Positions 8,577-16,442 of a DNA stretch of 64,000 nucleotides are shown piece by piece. This DNA comes from Inquilinus ginsengisoli_A (GTDB taxonomy: Bacteria > Pseudomonadota > Alphaproteobacteria > DSM-16000 > Inquilinaceae): positions 17,137-81,136 of the forward strand of contig NZ_JAVDPW010000019.1 in the NCBI RefSeq assembly GCF_031453975.1, written 5' to 3'. Below the pieces are notes generated by a model that saw only the letters and a list, made by a program, of their open reading frames with translations, was not told the DNA's origin and made no database searches. Positions within the stretch are counted from its first letter, which is position 1. Each line of letters starts with the position of its first letter. Position numbers and translations under genes: made by a program.

Positions 8577-9842
8577 ATGGCGGAGACGGCACGCGCGATC
8601 GGTATCGATGTCGGCACCTCCGGCGTGCGGGCGGTGGCGGTGGATGCCGCGGGGCGCCCCGTCGGCCGCGGCAGCATGTCGACCGACAGCCCCGGCCTGG
8701 ACCCGCGCGACCCGGAGCTGTGGTGGCTGGCCACGGTGGCGGCGCTGCGCCGGCTGGCGGCCGAGGCCGACCTGTCCGCGGTCGCGGCCGTGGCGGTCGA
8801 CGGCACCTCCGGCACCGTGCTGGTCACCGACGCGGCGGGACGGCCGGTCGGGCCGGCGCTGATGTACAATGATTCCTGCCCGGACGAGGCGGTGCTGGCC
8901 GCGATCGACGCCGTGGCCCCCGCCGGCAGCGCCGCCCGCGGCCGCAGCTCCGCCCTCGCCCGCGCGCTGGTGCTGCTGCGCCGGCCCGGCGCAATGCGGG
9001 TGCTGCACCAGGCCGACTGGATCGCCGGCCGCCTGTCCGGCCGCTTCGACGCCACCGACGAGAACAACGCGCTGAAGACCGGCTATGACCCGGTGGCGCG
9101 GCGCTGGCCGGACTGGATCTTCGGCCTCGGTGTCGCCCCCGGCGCGCTGCCAAGGGCGGTGGCGCCCGGCACCCCGACCGGCCGGGTCGGCGACGCCGCC
9201 ATCGGCCTGGGCCTGCCTGCGGAGGCACTGGTCTGCGCCGGGACCACCGATGGCTGCGCCTCGTTCCTCGCCACCGGCGCCGATGCCGTCGGCGATGCGG
9301 TCACGGCGCTGGGGTCGACCCTGGTGATCAAATTATTGTCCGATCGATCGGTGAATTCTCTGGACCACGGCGTCTACAGCCACCGCATGGGCGACCGCTG
9401 GCTGGTCGGCGGCGCCTCCAACAGCGGCGGGGCGGTGATCGCCCAGCTGTTCGGGCGCGACCGGCTGCCGGAGCTGACCGCGGCGCTGCGGCCGGACCGG
9501 CCGACCGGCCTGTCCTACTACCCTCTGCCCAAGCCGGGTGAGCGCTTCCCGGTGGCCGACCCAAACCTGCCGCCGGTGCTGGAACCTAGACCGGCCGACG
9601 ATGCCGTGTTCTTCCAGGGCGTGCTGGAGGGCATCGCCGCGATCGAGGCCCGCGCCTACCGCCTGCTGGTCGAACTGGGCGCCCCCGCCATGGCCTCGCT
9701 GCGCAGCGTCGGCGGCGGCGCCGCCAATGCCGGCTGGACCGAGATCCGCCGCCGGCAGCTGGGCGTGCCGTTCCTGCCGGCGCTGTCGGAGGACGCGGCC
9801 GAAGGCACCGCCCGGCTGGCCCTGGCCGGCGGAGCACAGTGA
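8577..9842 (+). CDS. FGGY-family kinase, short D-ribulose kinase-like type
   Basis: Second sugar kinase of the operon, 421 residues, about 100 shorter than the first. The phosphate loop GIDVGTSGVRA is at the N-terminus; VAVDGTSGT, ALGSTLVIKLLS, GVYSHRMGDRWLVGGASNSGG and SVGGGAANAGWTEIRRRQLG follow. These blocks recall the cyanobacterial/plant short D-ribulose kinases (SePSK, AtXK-1), so a pentulose is a reasonable substrate. ATG 8577 was preferred to GTG 8571 because a GGGAG lies eight bases upstream. It is co-directional with the aldolase before it, and its stop overlaps the HAD gene after it. The GHGVxSH-like segment around residue 262 confirms that the gene is intact. Confidence 0.82.
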   Translation: MAETARAIGIDVGTSGVRAVAVDAAGRPVGRGSMSTDSPGLDPRDPELWWLATVAALRRLAAEADLSAVAAVAVDGTSGTVLVTDAAGRPVGPALMYNDSCPDEAVLAAIDAVAPAGSAARGRSSALARALVLLRRPGAMRVLHQADWIAGRLSGRFDATDENNALKTGYDPVARRWPDWIFGLGVAPGALPRAVAPGTPTGRVGDAAIGLGLPAEALVCAGTTDGCASFLATGADAVGDAVTALGSTLVIKLLSDRSVNSLDHGVYSHRMGDRWLVGGASNSGGAVIAQLFGRDRLPELTAALRPDRPTGLSYYPLPKPGERFPVADPNLPPVLEPRPADDAVFFQGVLEGIAAIEARAYRLLVELGAPAMASLRSVGGGAANAGWTEIRRRQLGVPFLPALSEDAAEGTARLALAGGAQ

Positions 9843-10699
9843 TGGCCGGCTTCGACGCCATCGAGCGGGCGGACGGGATCGGCGGGCTGATCGACCGGTT
9901 CACCACCTTCTTCGTCGACCAGTACGGCGTGCTGCATGACGGCCGCCACCCCTATCCCGGGGCGATCGAGGCGCTGCGGCGGCTGAAGGATGCCGGACGG
10001 CACGTCGTGCTGCTGTCCAATTCCGGCCGGTCCGCGGCCTACAACGCGCGGCGGATGGAGACCCTGGGCTTCGCCCGCGACAGCTACGACCATTTCGTCA
10101 CCTCGGGCGACGTGGCCCTGGCCCTGCTGCGCGGCGGCGGGCTGCCGGTCTCCCCGGACACCGGGGCCCGCTGCCTGGTGATCTCCAGCGGCGAGGATCG
10201 CGGCTTCGCCGAGACGCTGGGCTTCGCCGAGGCCGAGACCGGCGACGCCGCCGACCTGGTGGTGATCGCCGGCAGCCAGGGGCATCTTGTCCCATTGGAG
10301 CGCTATCGCGCGCTGCTGGCTCCTGCGGCTGCCCGCGGCGTGCCGGCGCTGTGCACCAACCCGGACAAGATCATGCTGACGGCCCAGGGCCCCGCCTTCG
10401 GCGCCGGCCGCATCGCCGAGATGTACGAATCCCTCGGCGGCACCGTCACCTGGGTGGGCAAGCCGCACCCGCTGATGTACCGGCACGCCGCCGCCACGGC
10501 CGGGGTGGACCGCCCCGAGGATGTGCTGTGCGTCGGCGACAGCGTCGAGCATGACGTCGCCGGTGCCCGCGGCTTCGGTGCTGCCGCCGCCCTGGTCCGC
10601 ACCGGCATCCATGCCGGGGCCGGCGACGCGGAGATGGCGAAGGAGTTCGCCACAGTCGGCTGCGCCCCGGACATCCTGCTGCCATCTTTCCGCTGGTAA
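9842..10699 (+). CDS. HAD superfamily class IIA sugar phosphatase-like protein
   Basis: Haloacid-dehalogenase-like phosphohydrolase, 285 residues. Motif I is FFVDQYGVLHDG with nucleophile Asp26 and Tyr where most relatives have the +2 Asp; motif II is LLSNSGR, the Lys is in TNPDKIML and motif IV in CVGDSVEHDVAGA. This matches the class IIA subgroup described as TIGR01459-type. The ATG overlaps the kinase stop by one base (GTG at 9839 is an alternative). As last gene of the catabolic operon it may remove phosphate from a sugar phosphate that builds up. Its 3' end overlaps one copy of a 30-bp repeat shared with the leader of the LuxR gene downstream. Confidence 0.82.
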   Translation: MAGFDAIERADGIGGLIDRFTTFFVDQYGVLHDGRHPYPGAIEALRRLKDAGRHVVLLSNSGRSAAYNARRMETLGFARDSYDHFVTSGDVALALLRGGGLPVSPDTGARCLVISSGEDRGFAETLGFAEAETGDAADLVVIAGSQGHLVPLERYRALLAPAAARGVPALCTNPDKIMLTAQGPAFGAGRIAEMYESLGGTVTWVGKPHPLMYRHAAATAGVDRPEDVLCVGDSVEHDVAGARGFGAAAALVRTGIHAGAGDAEMAKEFATVGCAPDILLPSFRW

Positions 10700-10703
10700 T
10701 CTG

Positions 10704-10889
10704 CGCGGCACGGCGGCGGTGCTGCGGTGGCTCGCCCACGGCGAGTCGAGCAAGGGCATCACCCGCCAGCTGACGCTGTCGGTCTACACCGTCAACGAAT
10801 ACGTCGCCTCGGCGATGCGCAAGCTGGACGCGTCCAGCCGTATCGAGGCCGTGGCCACCGCCCAGGCGCTCGGGCTTCTCAACCTCTGA
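10704..10889 (+). pseudogene. Truncated LuxR-type HTH copy
   Basis: From about 10732 to 10889 the DNA repeats the last ~157 bases of the intact LuxR gene at 11000-11749 with only scattered differences, including the HTH block GESSKGI-RQL and the end KLDASSR-EAVATA--LGLLNL and stop. No start codon or sensory domain precedes it; the frame runs upstream into the HAD gene in another phase. It reads as a remnant of a duplicated locus that lost its first ~600 bases. The intact copy next to it is presumably the functional gene. Confidence 0.8.
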
Positions 10890-10928
10890 CCATCCCGCGG
10901 AGCCGCCCGGCATCGGCGGGGCTTCCTG

Positions 10929-10949
10929 CTGCCATCTCTCCGATGGCAG
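10929..10949 (+). promoter_or_regulatory. Inverted repeat in LuxR leader
   Basis: CTGCCATC and GATGGCAG form a perfect 8-bp inverted repeat separated by five bases, about 50 bases before the LuxR start. A decayed version occurs at 10677-10698 before the truncated copy. It could be an autoregulatory operator or a small hairpin. Confidence 0.4.
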
Positions 10950-10999
10950 ACTGACCCCTGCGGCCCCTCTGGGGTCGGCCACAGCAAGCCTGCATCGCC

Positions 11000-11749
11000 A
11001 TGCCGGACGACCGCGACCTCAGCAACCTGATCGGCCAGACCTACGACGCCGCCACCGGCGACGAGGACTGGGCGGTTCTGCTCGAACGACTGAAGCGGGC
11101 CGTCGGCGGCACGGCGGCCATCATGCGGTGGAACCGCAGGCCGGCGGAGACGGCGATCCTCTCCGACATGGATCCGGCGGTTCATCGGAGCTACGACGCC
11201 GACTACCGCAGCACCGACCCGATCAAGTCGAAGGTGCGTGACCTGCCGCCCGGATCCGTGGTCGACGAAGGCACCTTGGTGCCCGAGGGGGCACTGGAAC
11301 GGACCGAGGTCTACAACGGCATCTACGCCCCGAACGATCTCCATTTCTGCCTGTCCTGGTATACCATGGACCCCATGGCGCAGGGCGTCGGCATGGCGAT
11401 CTATCGCCCCCGCCGGTCCCCCCGCTATTCGGATGACGAGTTGCGCCTGCTTTGGGCGATCGCTCCGCATCTCGATCGGGCGGTCCAGATCGAGGGGCGT
11501 CTGGCGACCGCCGCGGCCCGGCGCGAAATCGTCGGGCCGTCCTACACCGGGCCCGACCTCAGCCGACGCGAGCAGGATTGCCTGACCTGGATCGCCCATG
11601 GCGAGTCGAGCAAGGGCATCGCCCGCCAGCTCGCGCTGTCGGCCTATACCGTCAACGAATACATCGCCTCGGCGATGCGCAAGCTGGACGCATCCAGCCG
11701 CACCGAGGCCGTGGCCACCGCCCTCACGCTCGGGCTTCTCAACCTCTGA
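11000..11749 (+). CDS. LuxR-family transcriptional regulator
   Basis: DNA-binding regulator of 249 residues. The N-terminal ~180 residues are a GAF/autoinducer-domain-like sensory region with no motif I can assign to a ligand; the C-terminal LuxR HTH spans about 187-245 (LSRREQDCLTWIAHGESSKGIARQL, YTVNEYIASAMRKL). The window shows no LuxI-type synthase, so it is probably not a simple quorum-sensing pair. It stands alone between the polyol operon and an SDR gene on the same strand, with a partial copy of itself just upstream. ATG 11000 is the only start that gives a complete N-terminal domain. Confidence 0.82.
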   Translation: MPDDRDLSNLIGQTYDAATGDEDWAVLLERLKRAVGGTAAIMRWNRRPAETAILSDMDPAVHRSYDADYRSTDPIKSKVRDLPPGSVVDEGTLVPEGALERTEVYNGIYAPNDLHFCLSWYTMDPMAQGVGMAIYRPRRSPRYSDDELRLLWAIAPHLDRAVQIEGRLATAAARREIVGPSYTGPDLSRREQDCLTWIAHGESSKGIARQLALSAYTVNEYIASAMRKLDASSRTEAVATALTLGLLNL

Positions 11750-11847
11750 CGGCACGCGCGGCGTGACATCCGCCGCCCGGCGTCGCACCTTGCGGCATTC
11801 GTAGGACATCATCGCGAGGCCGCCCGTCGGGCGAGAGGAGACTGGCC

Positions 11848-12627
11848 ATGGATCTGGGACTGACCGGCCGCAGGGCCCTGGTGTGCGCGGCGAGCAAGGG
11901 CCTGGGCAAGGGCTGCGCCCTGGCGCTGGCGCGCGAAGGCGTGGCGGTGACCATCACCGCCCGCGGCGCCGAGGCGCTGGAGGCGGCGGCCGAGGAGATC
12001 CGCCGCGCCACCGGCGTGCAGGTGACCGTCGTCGCCGGCGACATCACCACCGAGGCGGGGCGCGAGGCGGCGCTGGCGGCCTGCCCGGATCCCGACATCC
12101 TGGTCAACAACGCCGGCGGCCCGCCGCCCGGCGACTTCCGCGAGTGGGACCGCGAGGCCTGGATCAAGGCGCTGGACGGCAACATGCTGACCCCGATCTT
12201 CCTGACCCGGTCCGTGGTCGACGGCATGGCGTCGCGCGGCTTCGGCCGCATCGTCAACATCACCTCCAGCGCGGTGAAGGCGCCGATCCCGGAGCTGGGC
12301 CTGTCGAACGGCGCCCGCGCCGGCCTGACCGGCTTCATCGCCGGCCTGGCCCGCCAGGTGGCCGGCAAGGGCGTCACCATCAACGGCCTGCTGCCCGGGT
12401 CGTTCGACACCGACCGGCTGCGCGGCGGCATCAACGCCGCGGCCGGGCGGTCGGGCGAGGATGCCGAGGCGGTGGCGGACCGGCGCCGCGCCGGGATCCC
12501 GGCCCGCCGCTTCGGCCAGCCCGACGAGTTCGGCGCGGCCTGCGCCTTCCTGTGCAGCGTCCATGCCGGCTACATCACCGGCCAGAACCTGCTGATCGAC
12601 GGCGGCGCCTTCCCCGGCACGCTGTAG
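11848..12627 (+). CDS. SDR-family protein with atypical active site
   Basis: Short-chain dehydrogenase/reductase fold, 259 residues. The nucleotide motif is CAASKGLGKG, the NNAGG block follows, and the C-terminal GQNLLIDGG is typical. The catalytic Ser is present (NITSS), but the YxxxK pair is replaced by SNGAR: Ser for Tyr and Arg for Lys. This version occurs in a known subgroup annotated as 3-oxoacyl-ACP reductase-like, so it is probably a subfamily trait and not decay. The reaction is unknown. An upstream GAGAGGAGA supports ATG 11848. It is convergent with the CUT1 transporter and may act on that transporter's substrate. Confidence 0.85.
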   Translation: MDLGLTGRRALVCAASKGLGKGCALALAREGVAVTITARGAEALEAAAEEIRRATGVQVTVVAGDITTEAGREAALAACPDPDILVNNAGGPPPGDFREWDREAWIKALDGNMLTPIFLTRSVVDGMASRGFGRIVNITSSAVKAPIPELGLSNGARAGLTGFIAGLARQVAGKGVTINGLLPGSFDTDRLRGGINAAAGRSGEDAEAVADRRRAGIPARRFGQPDEFGAACAFLCSVHAGYITGQNLLIDGGAFPGTL

Positions 12628-12642
12628 CCGCGCTCCGCTGAG

Positions 12643-12666
12643 CCCGGCCGCGCGCTGGCGGCCGGG
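12643..12666. terminator. Hairpin between convergent genes
   Basis: CCCGGCCGC and GCGGCCGGG form a perfect 9-bp stem with a six-base loop between the SDR stop (12627) and the permease stop (12678). There is no strong T-tract on either side, so its function as a bidirectional terminator is inferred from its position. Confidence 0.55.
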
Positions 12667-12677
12667 TGCAGCGGGCG

Positions 12678-13553
12678 TCATTCCCGGACGGCGCCGGTCA
12701 GGCTGGAGACGTAGTATTCGACGAAGAAGGAATAGAGCACGACCACGGGGATCGACCCGAACAGCGCCGCCGCCATCAGCGACCCCCAGTGGTAGACGTC
12801 GCCTTCCACCAGCTCGGTGATCGCCCCGACCGGCACGGTCTTGTTCTCGGATGAGGAGATGAAGGTCAGGGCGTAGAGGAACTCGTTCCAGGACAGGGTG
12901 AAGGCGAAGATCCCGGCCGAGATCAGCCCCGGCACCGCCAGCGGCAGGGTGATCCGCCGCAGGATCTGCAGCCGCGAGGCGCCGTCGATCAGGGCGCATT
13001 CCTCGATCTCGTAGGGGATCGACCGGAAATAGCCCATCAGCATCCAGGTGCAGAACGGGATCAGGAAGGTCGGGTAGGTCAGGATCAGCGCCCATTCCGT
13101 GTCGAACAGGCCGAGGTTGAACACCATCGCCGCCAGCGGGATGAACAGGATCGAGGGCGGCACCAGATAGGCCAGGAAGATCGCCAGCCCGACATAGGCC
13201 GCCCCGGTGAAGCGCAGCCGCTCGATGGCATAGGCGGCCAGCACGGCGCAGAACAGCGACAGGAAGGTCGAGCTGACCGAGACGATGATGGTGTTGACCA
13301 TCCAGTCGGGATAGCTGGTCTCGAACAGCAGCTTCTTGATGTGCTCCAGCGTCGGATGGGCCACCCAGAACGGGTTGTACTTCTGGTAGTCGTACAGCTC
13401 GGCATCCGGTTTGAAGGTGGTGGTCGCCATCCAGTAGAACGGGAACAGCAGCACGAACAGGATGATGCAGAGCGGCAGGTAGACCGTCACCAGCCGCCGC
13501 GGCAGGGTCTGGAGATAGGCCATGCCCTCCTGGTCTTCGGTGTTCGCCGCCAT
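12678..13553 (-). CDS. Carbohydrate ABC transporter permease, MalG type
   Basis: Inner-membrane permease of 291 residues with about six hydrophobic segments. The EAA loop reads EECALIDGASRLQILRRITLPLAVPG, and the C-terminus ends SSLTGAVRE as usual for MalG-type subunits. The start at 13553 overlaps the stop of the MalF-type gene (ATGA), so the two are translationally coupled. It is the last gene of a three-gene operon (binding protein, MalF, MalG) that contains no ATPase; a MalK-type ATPase must be supplied from elsewhere. Substrate unknown. Confidence 0.9.
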   Translation of the reverse strand: MAANTEDQEGMAYLQTLPRRLVTVYLPLCIILFVLLFPFYWMATTTFKPDAELYDYQKYNPFWVAHPTLEHIKKLLFETSYPDWMVNTIIVSVSSTFLSLFCAVLAAYAIERLRFTGAAYVGLAIFLAYLVPPSILFIPLAAMVFNLGLFDTEWALILTYPTFLIPFCTWMLMGYFRSIPYEIEECALIDGASRLQILRRITLPLAVPGLISAGIFAFTLSWNEFLYALTFISSSENKTVPVGAITELVEGDVYHWGSLMAAALFGSIPVVVLYSFFVEYYVSSLTGAVRE

Positions 13554-14524
13554 CAGTCCTTGCCCCCCTGCTGCCAGCGCCGGCGCTGCAGCCCGAAATA
13601 GCTGAACAGGATGGCGGCGATCAGGAACGGGATCATCGCGTTGGCGATGGCCGCCCCCTCGCCGAGATGGCCGCCGGTGATGGCGCGCTGGAACGACAGG
13701 GTCGCCATCAGTTGGGTGGCGTTGATCGGACCGCCGCGGGTGATGACGTAGATCAGCTGGAAGTCGGTGAAGGTCAGCAGCACCGAGAAGGTCATCACCA
13801 CCGCGATGATCGGCGACAGCATCGGCAGCGTAATCCAGCGAAAGCGCTGCCAGGAACTGGCGCCGTCCAGCGCCGCCGCCTCGTGCAGCGACGGCGGGAT
13901 GGTCTGCAGCCCGGCCAGCAGCGTGATCGCCACGAAGGGGATGCCGCGCCAGATGTTGGCGGCGATCACCGACCAGCGGGCGTTCCAGGGCTGGCCCAGG
14001 AAGTCGATGTAATGGTCGATCAGCCCCAGCTTGATCAGGGTCCAGGAGATGATCGAGAACTGGGAATCGTAGATCCACCAGAAGGCGATGGCCGACAGCA
14101 CGGTCGGCACCACGAACGGCAGCAGCACCACCGCCCGCAGGATGGATTTGAACGGCAGACGCTGGTTCAAGAGGATCGCCAGGTACAGGCCGATGGCGAA
14201 CTTCACCACGCTGGCGACCACCGTGTAGAGCACGGTGTTGAAGATCGACAGCAGGAACACGGAATCATGGGCCAGCGAGACGAAGTTGGCGAGACCGACG
14301 AAGCGTCCGGTGCCGCCGATCGTCTGGTCGGTGAGGCCGAGCCACAGGCCCAGGCCCAGGGGATAGGCCAGGAAGAACACCAGCAGCGCCGCCGCCGGCA
14401 GCATGAACAGCAGGCCGAGGACATTGCGGTTGTCCAACAGCCGCGCCCCACCGCGCGCCGGCCGGCGGCGGGCCGCGCGGGCGGTGTCGGCGGCGGTGGA
14501 TATCGGACCCGGCGGCGGCGCCAC
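13553..14524 (-). CDS. Carbohydrate ABC transporter permease, MalF type
   Basis: Permease of 323 residues with a first membrane segment at about 35-55 and an EAA loop HEAAALDGASSWQRFRWITLPMLSP near 220-245. A GTG start at 14524 was chosen because GAGAGGGA precedes it at the right distance and no in-frame ATG lies near the expected N-terminus. The stretch before the first membrane segment is Pro/Ala/Arg rich. It lies 13 bases downstream of the binding-protein gene and overlaps the MalG-type gene. Confidence 0.88.
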   Translation of the reverse strand: MAPPPGPISTAADTARAARRRPARGGARLLDNRNVLGLLFMLPAAALLVFFLAYPLGLGLWLGLTDQTIGGTGRFVGLANFVSLAHDSVFLLSIFNTVLYTVVASVVKFAIGLYLAILLNQRLPFKSILRAVVLLPFVVPTVLSAIAFWWIYDSQFSIISWTLIKLGLIDHYIDFLGQPWNARWSVIAANIWRGIPFVAITLLAGLQTIPPSLHEAAALDGASSWQRFRWITLPMLSPIIAVVMTFSVLLTFTDFQLIYVITRGGPINATQLMATLSFQRAITGGHLGEGAAIANAMIPFLIAAILFSYFGLQRRRWQQGGKD

Positions 14525-14537
14525 GCCGTCGTCCCTC

Positions 14538-15854
14538 TCAGCCCTGGTAGTAGCGCTTGGCGCGCTCGGCGGCCTGCGCCGCCGCCGCCTGCGGGGTCTG
14601 GTCCCCGGTGCAGGCCGAGGCGAACATGTCGACCACCACGAAATCGCCCATCACCGCCGCCGAGGCGGCGCCCAGCGCGCCGGCATAGCCGTTGTCCTGG
14701 GCGAATTTCAGCACGTCGCGGAACGGCGTGACCTTGGGGTCGGCGGTCCACACCGGGTTGTCGTTCCAGGCCGGCAGGGGCGGCGCGATGTAGCCGTTCG
14801 ACGCGGTCTCCCAGGCGTCGACCTGCTCCTTCTCCCACATGAAGCGCAGGTACTCCTTCACCGCATTCGGATATTTCGAATAGGCGTAGGCGTAGGTGTT
14901 GAGGATGTTCTGCTGTTCGGTCGGATGCCCGACCGGGCCGATCGGCATGTTGGCGTGGTCCATGTCGGCGGCGATCGCCTGCAGCGCCGGGTCCTTCGAG
15001 GTCTTGGCCACGGTGTAGATCGAGATGCCGTTGAGGGTCAGGCTGATCTGGTCGGCCAGGAACGCCTTGTTGTTGCTCGGGTCCTGCCAGGACAGCACGC
15101 CCTCGATGAAGGTCTCGGCCAGCTGCTTCGCGTATTCCAGCGCCGCCACCGTCTCCGGTGAATCCAGGACGACGTTGCTGTTCTCGTCGACCACCTTGCC
15201 GCCATGGGCCCACAGGCACCATTGCGTCCAGCCATTGGCGTCGCCGGTGCCGTGGCCGAGGGCGAAGCCCGGCGGCTTGCCGGCCGCCTTCAGCCCCTGG
15301 CACAGCTTCAGGAAGCCGGCGGTGTCCTTCGGGAACGTCTCGAAGCCGGCGGCGCGCACCGCGCTGATGCGGTAGTTCAGGGCGCCGCCGGTGGCGCCCT
15401 GCGGCAGCGCGATCCAGCGGTCGCCCTTCTTGCCGTAGCGCTGGGCGATCGGATACCAGCCGCCGTATTTCGCGCCGAGATAGTCGGCCACGTCGGTGAC
15501 GTCGATCAGCTTGTCTGCGAATTTGAACGGGTCGTCGAGCGTGCCCATGATGATGTCGGGGCCGGCCCCGACATTGGCCGCCACCGCCGCCTTAGGCCGC
15601 AGGTCCTCCCAGCTTTCGGCGTCGACCCGGACCTTGACCCCGGTCTGTTCGACGAATTTGTTGGTGTTGGCGACGAAGCTGTCGAATTCGGACTGCAGGA
15701 ACTGCTTCCAGCGCAGCACCCTGATCTGGGCGCCCGGCTCGATCGCGCCGCCGGACCAGGCCGGGGCGGCCGCGATGGCGCGGGCCGGCAGCAGGCCGGC
15801 CGCGGCGGCGGTCGAGCCGATCTTCAACAAATCACGCCTGGTGATGTTGCTCAT
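14538..15854 (-). CDS. Sugar ABC transporter substrate-binding protein with Tat-type signal
   Basis: Periplasmic binding protein of the CUT1 family (SBP_bac_1), 438 residues. The N-terminus MSNITRRDLLKIGSTAAAAG carries the twin-arginine pattern TRRDLLK followed by a hydrophobic stretch and an Ala-rich cleavage region, so export by Tat is likely. Internal blocks GPDIIMGTLDDPFKF and KEQVDAWETASNGYIAP are family-like. Trp, Tyr and Asp residues around WTQWCLWAHGG may line the ligand pocket. First gene of the permease operon 12678-15854; the divergent GMC oxidoreductase suggests an alcohol or polyol ligand, which is only an inference. Confidence 0.88.
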   Translation of the reverse strand: MSNITRRDLLKIGSTAAAAGLLPARAIAAAPAWSGGAIEPGAQIRVLRWKQFLQSEFDSFVANTNKFVEQTGVKVRVDAESWEDLRPKAAVAANVGAGPDIIMGTLDDPFKFADKLIDVTDVADYLGAKYGGWYPIAQRYGKKGDRWIALPQGATGGALNYRISAVRAAGFETFPKDTAGFLKLCQGLKAAGKPPGFALGHGTGDANGWTQWCLWAHGGKVVDENSNVVLDSPETVAALEYAKQLAETFIEGVLSWQDPSNNKAFLADQISLTLNGISIYTVAKTSKDPALQAIAADMDHANMPIGPVGHPTEQQNILNTYAYAYSKYPNAVKEYLRFMWEKEQVDAWETASNGYIAPPLPAWNDNPVWTADPKVTPFRDVLKFAQDNGYAGALGAASAAVMGDFVVVDMFASACTGDQTPQAAAAQAAERAKRYYQG

Positions 15855-16256
15855 GCGTCCCTCCCCGATGTCGCGCAGTCATTCGCTGCCACGATCTTTC
15901 GGCCGGTTGCCCGGCCGCGCTCAGGACCTTCGCACGCCCTCGCCCAGTGTCGTCGTCTCACGGTTCCGTCGGGCGACTGGTGTCGAGCCCTGGTCTCACC
16001 GATTGAAACCTGCCGAATCACCTCCGGCAGCGTCACTTCCGGAAAGTTTATAAACTTGTCGGACAACATTTGTCCACTGGGACATCCTCCCCGGAGCAGC
16101 CGCAGCGCTACTACTGCGCTACTACGGCCGTAACCCGGTTCCCGGGGCCAGACATCATGCCGTAACCCGGCCGGCCCAGAACGGAAGCATCGAACACCGC
16201 GGCCGCCGGAATTCACCGGTTGCCCTCCCGACAGATCCGCACAGGAGATTTCAGAG
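15855..16256. other. Divergent intergenic region between binding protein and GMC side
   Basis: About 400 bases without a convincing gene. It holds two adjacent palindromes at 16046-16066 (listed separately), a twice-repeated GCCGTAACCCGG at about 16126 and 16159, and presumably the promoters for the minus-strand transporter operon and the plus-strand GMC gene. Confidence 0.5.
16046..16066. promoter_or_regulatory. Two adjacent palindromes, GntR/FadR-like
   Basis: GTTTATAAAC (16046-16055) is a perfect 10-bp palindrome and is directly followed by TTGTCGGACAA (16056-16066), arms TTGTC/GACAA around one base. The second fits the pattern TnGTnnnACnA typical of FadR-subfamily GntR operators. No GntR gene is visible in the window, so the regulator would be encoded elsewhere. 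Confidence 0.5.
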
Positions 16257-16421
16257 ATGAGCCCCAACACCTCGCCCACCACGCAGCGGCGGCCCCGCAC
16301 CGGCTTGTTCCGGACCGGCCTGTGGCTGTGCGCGATCGGCCTGCGGCGGCAATGGCCGCTGCCGGGTCGAGCGGACCGCGACGCCGCCAGCCGCAGCAGC
16401 GTCTGGACCCACACTCTCTAA
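16257..16421 (+). CDS. Possible small protein, 54 residues
   Basis: A short frame with ATG at 16257, an AGGAGA about nine bases upstream, and TAA at 16421, 21 bases before the GMC oxidoreductase start. The product begins MSPNTSPTTQRRPRTGLF and contains one short hydrophobic stretch (GLWLCAIGL) flanked by many Arg residues. I recognise no family. It could be a small membrane-associated or leader peptide, or a chance frame; the good ribosome site and position are the only support. Confidence 0.35.
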   Translation: MSPNTSPTTQRRPRTGLFRTGLWLCAIGLRRQWPLPGRADRDAASRSSVWTHTL

Positions 16422-16442
16422 CCACACGAGCCCCACGATCCC

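Noticed and set aside
11848..12627. Calling the SDR at 11848 a decayed pseudogene because of its missing Tyr and Lys
   Set aside because: The frame is intact, the rest of the fold is well kept and the SNGAR version is known to me from a whole subgroup.
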